A stretch of 64,000 bases of DNA from Armatimonas rosea (GTDB lineage Bacteria > Armatimonadota > Armatimonadia > Armatimonadales > Armatimonadaceae). Of this stretch, positions 59,580-64,000 are shown in pieces. Position 1 is the stretch's first letter, and every line of letters starts with the position of its first letter. The notes beneath the pieces were generated by a model that saw nothing but the letters and a program-made list of their open reading frames with translations, made no database searches and was not told the DNA's origin. Position numbers and translations under genes: made by a program. The stretch covers positions 124,001 through 188,000 of the forward strand of contig NZ_JACHGW010000001.1 in the NCBI RefSeq assembly GCF_014202505.1. The letters run 5' to 3'.

Positions 59580-60140
59580 ATGAAACGTGGGGAGATCGTT
59601 CGCGCGCTGGAGCTGGCCTACACCACCGAGAGCTTGGTCTGGGTGCGGAGGGCCTTTGATGGCCGGCCATGGCGTGGGTTTGTGGTGGGGGTTTCCGAGA
59701 CTCTGGTGGTCTTTCATGTGCTGAGCTCGGGGACCATGCGGCTCAATGGCTACACCGCCATACGCCTCAAGGACATTCAGGAGTGCACCGAGGACGATAC
59801 CTTCGCCCCGACTGCACTCAAGCTCATGGGGGAGCGCCCGAGGCCCCAGCCCGACCTGCTCTTTGTGGATATTCCCGGCCTGCTCTCGTCGGTGGGGGCG
59901 CACTTTCCACTCCTGGAGGTCTACCAGGAAAAGACCAATCCCTCGTTTTATATTGGGCGTGTGGTCGGCTTTGGGAAGAAGAAAGTCCACTTGCAAGCGG
60001 TCTCCCGTGGCGGCGAGTGGGGCGATATCCATAAGTTCTCCTGCGCCGATATCACCCGAATCGACTTTGGCGATGGCTACGACCAAGCACTGTGGCTCGT
60101 CGCACGCCGCCAGCCGCGCAACCTCCCAAGGCAAAAATAG
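59580..60140 (+). CDS. Conserved hypothetical protein
   Basis: The 186-residue protein starts behind a strong AGGAGG. Its C-terminal DITRIDFGDGYDQALWLVARR is a sequence found in many uncharacterised bacterial proteins with a WYL- or Tudor-like beta fold. The N-terminus is beta-rich (SLVWVRRAFDGRPWRGFVVG). It is soluble, and no catalytic feature is seen. It follows the amidohydrolase by 32 bp. Confidence 0.65.
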   Translation: MKRGEIVRALELAYTTESLVWVRRAFDGRPWRGFVVGVSETLVVFHVLSSGTMRLNGYTAIRLKDIQECTEDDTFAPTALKLMGERPRPQPDLLFVDIPGLLSSVGAHFPLLEVYQEKTNPSFYIGRVVGFGKKKVHLQAVSRGGEWGDIHKFSCADITRIDFGDGYDQALWLVARRQPRNLPRQK

Positions 60141-60278
60141 GTCAGGGCCTGGAAGTCCCTGCCCGGGTACCCTTTGGGTGCGCCTTCGGCGAAGCGGCCC
60201 GAGGCCGCACCGAATTCCCCGCGGGCCCGGCCCGCTTGACGCGAAGCGTCGCCTAGGCAGGGACTTTCAGCCCTGACA
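60141..60278. repeat. Long inverted repeat with nested palindromes
   Basis: The ends, GTCAGGGCCTGGAAGTCCCTG (60141 onward) and GCAGGGACTTTCAGCCCTGAC (to 60278), are imperfect complements. GGGTACCC and GCGGGCCCGG-type palindromes lie between. A related GGGGACTTTCAGGCCCC block is at about 60741. No gene is present. Confidence 0.65.
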
Positions 60279-60305
60279 AATCCCATCTGATACCATAACT
60301 ATCCC

Positions 60306-60698
60306 ATGACTAGCTTTCCTATTGAGACGCTTCGCTTCGACGACAACGGGCTGATCCCGGCGATTGTGCAGGATGTCAACAACCAGACCGTCCTGATGCT
60401 CGGCTTTATGAACCACGACTCGCTGCTCCGCACGGTCAACGAGGGCAAGGTCTGTTTCTGGAGCCGCTCACGGCAGAAGTTCTGGCTCAAGGGCGAGACC
60501 AGCGGGATGTTCCTCCTGGTGCGCTCGATCCGGGTCAACTGCGAGAACAACTCGCTCCTCATCCTCGCCGAGCCCATCGGCCCGACCTGCCACACCGGCC
60601 ACGAGTCCTGCTACTACCGTGAGGCCCAAGAGAGCGGTGAGTGGGCCGAGATCGCTCCTGTTTTAACCGACCCCGAGGCCCTCTACGGCAAAAAATAG
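60306..60698 (+). CDS. hisI: Phosphoribosyl-AMP cyclohydrolase HisI
   Basis: The 130-residue protein has LIPAIVQDVNNQTVLMLGFMN, FWSRSRQKFWLKGETSG and GPTCHTGHESCYYR, the HisI signatures. The three zinc cysteines are kept (C79, C95, C102). The usual magnesium aspartates in DCDxD are replaced by N78-C79-E80-N81-N82. HisI opens the ring of phosphoribosyl-AMP in histidine biosynthesis; hisF lies 2.7 kb upstream. A fused HisE domain is absent. Confidence 0.93.
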   Translation: MTSFPIETLRFDDNGLIPAIVQDVNNQTVLMLGFMNHDSLLRTVNEGKVCFWSRSRQKFWLKGETSGMFLLVRSIRVNCENNSLLILAEPIGPTCHTGHESCYYREAQESGEWAEIAPVLTDPEALYGKK

Positions 60699-60814
60699 CT
60701 CCGCTGCGGGCTCGGCCCGCTTCGCCGAAGGCGGCTTTAGACGGGGACTTTCAGGCCCCGGCTAAATGAAGCCCTCCCGCCTCCAGGGAGTCCAACTCTC
60801 TGGAGGCATTTCTT

Positions 60815-61558
60815 ATGTGTTGTTTTTCTGGTGCGGTGGACAGCGTCACGAATACGCGCATCTTTGCGCGGCTGACGGGCAAGGGGAGCCAGTTTGTGGT
60901 CTACCAGATGCGCTGGCAGGCACAGAAGCCCGTCGCCATGATCTTGCCCGTCCCGGTGGTCCAGGACAAGCCCGATGCCGTGCGCTTTATCAACCTGAAG
61001 GGCTATGCGAGCTTCTTCGACGATCTCAAAAAAGGCTTTCCGGTCGCGCCTACGACCCGCTCAGGGGGTCGGACTCCTGCGCCCGCAGCCAAGGCCGCCG
61101 ACCCGGCGCTGCCGGTCGAGGAGGTGGGGGACTTTGTGGCCAGCTTTGTGCCCACCCTTGCGGACTTTGCCCGGCTCGACCCGCGCTTTGTCCTCCCCAC
61201 CGAGGTCTGGGACCAGGTGCCGGGCTACCGACGCTATGGCTTTGCGGTCTTTCAGCTCAAGGCTGTCGCCAAGACGGGTGCCACGGTCCACCCGATGGCC
61301 TTTGAGTTCGACACGCGCATGCACGGCTCGCTGTTCTTCCCAACCCTACACATCCACGATGGCATGGTTCACCCCCGCGAGGACTTCGACCACACGCTCT
61401 ACACTCAAGGGGTCGCTATCGGGGAGCGGACCCCGCAGGCTGCGGAGAAGTTTGTCGCGATGGACAAGGCCTTGGGCGTTGTCGATGGCAAGCTGCCCGT
61501 GGCGCGCAAGATTCTCAAGGGCCACCTGCAAAACCGAGACACGATCTACGCGGCGTAA
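60815..61558 (+). CDS. Conserved hypothetical protein
   Basis: The 247-residue protein starts MCCFSGAVDSVTNTRIFAR, an opening shared by uncharacterised proteins in Planctomycetes and related phyla. It continues with MILPVPV, GYASFFDDLKKGFP and a HGSLFFPTLHIHDG block. The N-terminal cysteines suggest a processed N-terminus or metal binding. There is no signal peptide. The function is unknown. Confidence 0.72.
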   Translation: MCCFSGAVDSVTNTRIFARLTGKGSQFVVYQMRWQAQKPVAMILPVPVVQDKPDAVRFINLKGYASFFDDLKKGFPVAPTTRSGGRTPAPAAKAADPALPVEEVGDFVASFVPTLADFARLDPRFVLPTEVWDQVPGYRRYGFAVFQLKAVAKTGATVHPMAFEFDTRMHGSLFFPTLHIHDGMVHPREDFDHTLYTQGVAIGERTPQAAEKFVAMDKALGVVDGKLPVARKILKGHLQNRDTIYAA

Positions 61559-61598
61559 AAGCTGCAACCCAGCCCTCGTTTGCAGGGTCGGAGAGGGC

Positions 61599-63062
61599 AT
61601 GAGTCTCCAGAAGCAAGGCCCGGAGAGAAAAAACGGGCCCCAGCGTATCGCCGCTACTCCCTCGCGTGTGTTCTTCGCAATCGCCGCCCCCTGCCTCGGC
61701 GTGGCACCCTTTTGTCTGACCCCCGACAAGACTGGCCAGACCGGCTGGTTTCTCCTGCCCATTCTTCTTCCCGGAGGAATCTCGGCGCTGCTCTACGGCC
61801 TGCGTACCACGGTAGTCGCCGATGCAAGCGGCCTGCGCTGGCGTAAGAGCCTTGGCCCCTGGCAGAGCGCCGCTTGGGACGACGTTGCGGACTACTTTCG
61901 GGTGGTCGATAAAACCCTTGGCTCCAGCAACATGATTGTCTTTCGGGATGGCAGAAAGCTCAAACTGGGCAGCGACTGGAACGACCTCAAGCGCCTAGAG
62001 GCCTGGGTTGTGGAGCACGCAAAGAGCGCCGCCGCGAGTGGCTGGCTGATCCGGGGCAAAGAGGGCACGATCCAAGGAACCCACACGTTTACCTACTCCG
62101 AGAGCGCGATTCGGACACAGAAGATAGGCCTAGGGGCATTTCTGGGGGTTTTCTCGGCCCTCGCGATAGGCATTATCACTCTCGCCGCTCTAGAGAAGCG
62201 CCCCGACCAGATTGGCGCGGCGCGTGCCGCCATGGGCCTTATTGTCAGCATGGTGGCCTTTGGGAGCTTTCAGCTCATCCGAGATACACGTCGCACGATC
62301 CACGATATTCGAGAGCGATGGGAACACCAGGAGCGCTTCGAGGCAGATGAGCAGGGATTTACCTTCTGGCGCGATGGTGAGCCGCAGCATATCGCCTGGA
62401 GCGAGCTAGAGACCACAAGCACGAAAACACTTCAGGCAAACGGGGCGATTCTCTACCGCGGGACGCTGCAAACCACCAAGGGAGCGATCACGTTTAACAC
62501 CGCCCTCACCGACCAGAGCGTGTTTCTGAGCATGATCGCGCTCTATGCTCCGCAAGGGGTGAGACAGCTTCACCGCCCTCGGCCCCATGACGCGCTGGCC
62601 TCAACGGAGTGGGATGGGGGGCGCAGGACATTTCACTACCGCACGCGGAGCAACCGGAGCGGGCTGGGAATGCTCTGGACCATTCCCTTGTTTTGTGTGC
62701 TAGCGCTGGGAGGAGTTGTGGCCACGTGGGTGCGCTACGGCCTTGATCTTCGCGAGCTGCCTCTCGATGGCCTTGGGATCATTGTTGGGCTGGCACTTGC
62801 GGGCGTGGTGGCCTGGGCGTTTCTGCTCTGGCGCTACAAGGCGGCGCGGCTGGTGCTGGATCGGGAGAGCCTGACTTCCTACGGGCTTTGGGGGAAGAAG
62901 CAGGTCTTTTTCGAGGAGCTGACCGCTCTCGGGCGCGATGACCTGAGCCTCTATGTGGAGACCCACGACGGCAAGCGACCCATCCGCTGGGGGGCGAACC
63001 TGGCTGGCAACACGGAGCTACTGGAGGAGCTGGAGCGTCGGGCGGGGGTGACCCTGCCCTGA
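61599..63062 (+). CDS. Membrane protein with PH-like domains
   Basis: The 487-residue protein starts at an ATG behind GAGAGGG. Hydrophobic segments are near 24-62, 175-195, 205-225, 365-385 and 395-420. Between them are three similar beta-rich domains (TTVVADASGLRWRKSLGPWQ, FEADEQGFTFWRDGEPQHI, LVLDRESLTSYGLWGKKQV) like bacterial PH domains of YdbS proteins. It probably acts at the inner membrane; the role is unknown. Confidence 0.7.
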   Translation: MSLQKQGPERKNGPQRIAATPSRVFFAIAAPCLGVAPFCLTPDKTGQTGWFLLPILLPGGISALLYGLRTTVVADASGLRWRKSLGPWQSAAWDDVADYFRVVDKTLGSSNMIVFRDGRKLKLGSDWNDLKRLEAWVVEHAKSAAASGWLIRGKEGTIQGTHTFTYSESAIRTQKIGLGAFLGVFSALAIGIITLAALEKRPDQIGAARAAMGLIVSMVAFGSFQLIRDTRRTIHDIRERWEHQERFEADEQGFTFWRDGEPQHIAWSELETTSTKTLQANGAILYRGTLQTTKGAITFNTALTDQSVFLSMIALYAPQGVRQLHRPRPHDALASTEWDGGRRTFHYRTRSNRSGLGMLWTIPLFCVLALGGVVATWVRYGLDLRELPLDGLGIIVGLALAGVVAWAFLLWRYKAARLVLDRESLTSYGLWGKKQVFFEELTALGRDDLSLYVETHDGKRPIRWGANLAGNTELLEELERRAGVTLP

Positions 63063-63084
63063 CCTAAACGGGCTCCAAGCATGG

Positions 63085-63921
63085 CTAGAGGTTGCGGGGG
63101 AGGCACGACGAGGGCGGCATGCCCATGACACGCTTAAAGGCCGTGGAGAAGGCCAGTGTGTTGTCGTAGCCGACCCGTAGCGAGACTTGTGTCACGCTGT
63201 AGCGCCCTGAGGCCAGGAGAGCGGTGGCGTGCTGCATCCGAAGCCGGGTGACATAGGCCATCGGGCTCATTCCGGTGGAGTCCTGGCAGAGCTTGCGGAG
63301 GCGCTCGCCGCTGAGGCCAAGACGCCCCGCGAGCTCGTCGCGTGTCCACGGGTGCGCCAGATTTGCCTGAACCTCGGCCCAGAGCGGGGATAGGCGGCTG
63401 GTGTTGCGCGCGGTTCCACAGACCAGGCGGCGTACCTCGCAGGCCGTGAGGCGAATCCAGTCGGCAAGCGGCTCGGGCTCGGCGTAGCCCAGGGCCTCGT
63501 GGAGGAGCCCCCCGATGCTATACTGGAGCCCCTGTGCCTCCTGCTCGACCATAGTGGCTACGGGGGAGGGAAAGCGCAGGGCTCCCGCATTGATGTGCAC
63601 CCAGAGCAGGGTCCAGTCCCTCTCTGCAAGCACATGGTAGGCCGAGGGGGTCTCTGCGGGCATGAGGTAGGCCATCCCCGGCTTGAGCTCTCGCCAGGCC
63701 TCTCCCACCCGCACGATCCCACAGCCGGAGAGGGTGACCAGTACCTGGGCAAAGCGAGGACGCAGGCGCACGAACCGGAATCCTTCCCTGGCCTCAGAGC
63801 GGCCTACCATCCCCAATCCGTACTCCGTCAAGAGGGGAAGCTGCTGGGACGTGACCAGAAACTCATTTGTCTGATCGCCGATTTGTTGCGTTTCACGAAG
63901 GGGGAGTTGGGTTTCGCTCAT
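63085..63921 (-). CDS. AraC-family transcriptional regulator
   Basis: The 278-residue protein has an N-terminal cupin-like ligand-binding region (CGIVRVGEAWRELKPGMAYLMPA) and a C-terminal pair of helix-turn-helix motifs (WTRDELAGRLGLSGERLRKLCQDSTGMSP and SVTQVSLRVGYDNTLAFSTAFKRVMGMPP). The PxxYVTRLRMQHA segment between them is the AraC signature. It probably controls a sugar-use operon lying beyond the window; such regulators often sit next to glycoside genes. The chosen start at 63921 excludes a poorly conserved upstream extension. Confidence 0.9.
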   Translation of the reverse strand: MSETQLPLRETQQIGDQTNEFLVTSQQLPLLTEYGLGMVGRSEAREGFRFVRLRPRFAQVLVTLSGCGIVRVGEAWRELKPGMAYLMPAETPSAYHVLAERDWTLLWVHINAGALRFPSPVATMVEQEAQGLQYSIGGLLHEALGYAEPEPLADWIRLTACEVRRLVCGTARNTSRLSPLWAEVQANLAHPWTRDELAGRLGLSGERLRKLCQDSTGMSPMAYVTRLRMQHATALLASGRYSVTQVSLRVGYDNTLAFSTAFKRVMGMPPSSCLPRNL

Positions 63922-64000
63922 GGCTAAAAAAAAGCTCGGTGTGTATAATTCTACCATTGCACCCGAAGGCAGGGATGTGGTAGATTAAATAAACTAGTTT

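Noticed and set aside
61005-61598. N-terminal extension of the PH-like membrane protein
   Set aside because: The extension overlaps a conserved gene in another frame; the start at 61599 has a ribosome site.
1-64000. tRNA, rRNA, insertion sequence or prophage genes
   Set aside because: None could be supported from the sequence. Cloverleaf structures cannot be fully excluded by eye in the small gaps.

Overview
The window is GC-rich chromosomal bacterial DNA with no rRNA, tRNA, CRISPR array, transposase or phage gene that I could recognise. The gene mix suggests a heterotroph of the Armatimonadota or a neighbouring lineage. It includes GH172/DUF2961, DUF3472, DUF6807, PqaA-like and DUF6980 proteins, an S9 peptidase with a VHL-like domain, and an ECF42-type sigma factor. 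This placement is inferred from family recognition only. The chromosomal replication origin lies inside the window, at 49.4-49.8 kb.

Layout. 0-2.4 kb: a GntR-type regulator (cut by the window edge), an MFS permease and a DapA-family lyase. 2.4-7.9 kb: a secreted thrombospondin-3-repeat protein, an S9 peptidase, a YcxB-like membrane protein and an aldo/keto reductase-like protein. 8-13.7 kb: one 1890-residue NRPS. 13.7-19.6 kb: an aldo/keto reductase, a glycine-zipper protein, a 4-hydroxyproline epimerase, an ACT protein, a malate/lactate dehydrogenase-like protein and a DadA-like oxidase. With the lyase at 1.5 kb, the epimerase and oxidase give three steps of a D-hydroxyproline route, dispersed over 18 kb. 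19.6-25.8 kb: a BlaR1/BlaI pair, a Septu-like ATPase-HNH operon, a 21-bp tandem repeat, and a PP2C-vWA pair. This is the most defence-like part of the window. 25.8-31.6 kb: GH172, DUF4272, an M28 peptidase and an AfsR-like regulator. 31.6-47.3 kb: secreted proteins with a papain-like peptidase, PhyH, GH2, small conserved proteins, an ECF42/YCII pair, a RecB/Cas4-like nuclease, QueE, and an enolase-superfamily/DUF6807 operon. 47.3-52.2 kb: dnaA, oriC, purS-purQ, a Crp/Fnr regulator and plsY. 52.2-64 kb: an AT-rich gene-free tract, zwf, PqaA, DUF3472, hisF, a broken HNH gene, an amidohydrolase, hisI, membrane proteins and an AraC regulator.

Three themes cross the window. First, many genes carry a TAnnnT -10-like hexamer only 5-9 nt before the start codon and lack a Shine-Dalgarno sequence, which points to frequent leaderless transcription. 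Second, several families of palindromic repeats sit between genes, and one of them (CCCCCA-N4-TGGGGG) also lies in frame inside two coding genes. Third, oriC is unusually regular: I count 15 exact TTATCCACA boxes, six of them spaced exactly 11 bp apart, followed by five DnaA-trio triplets.
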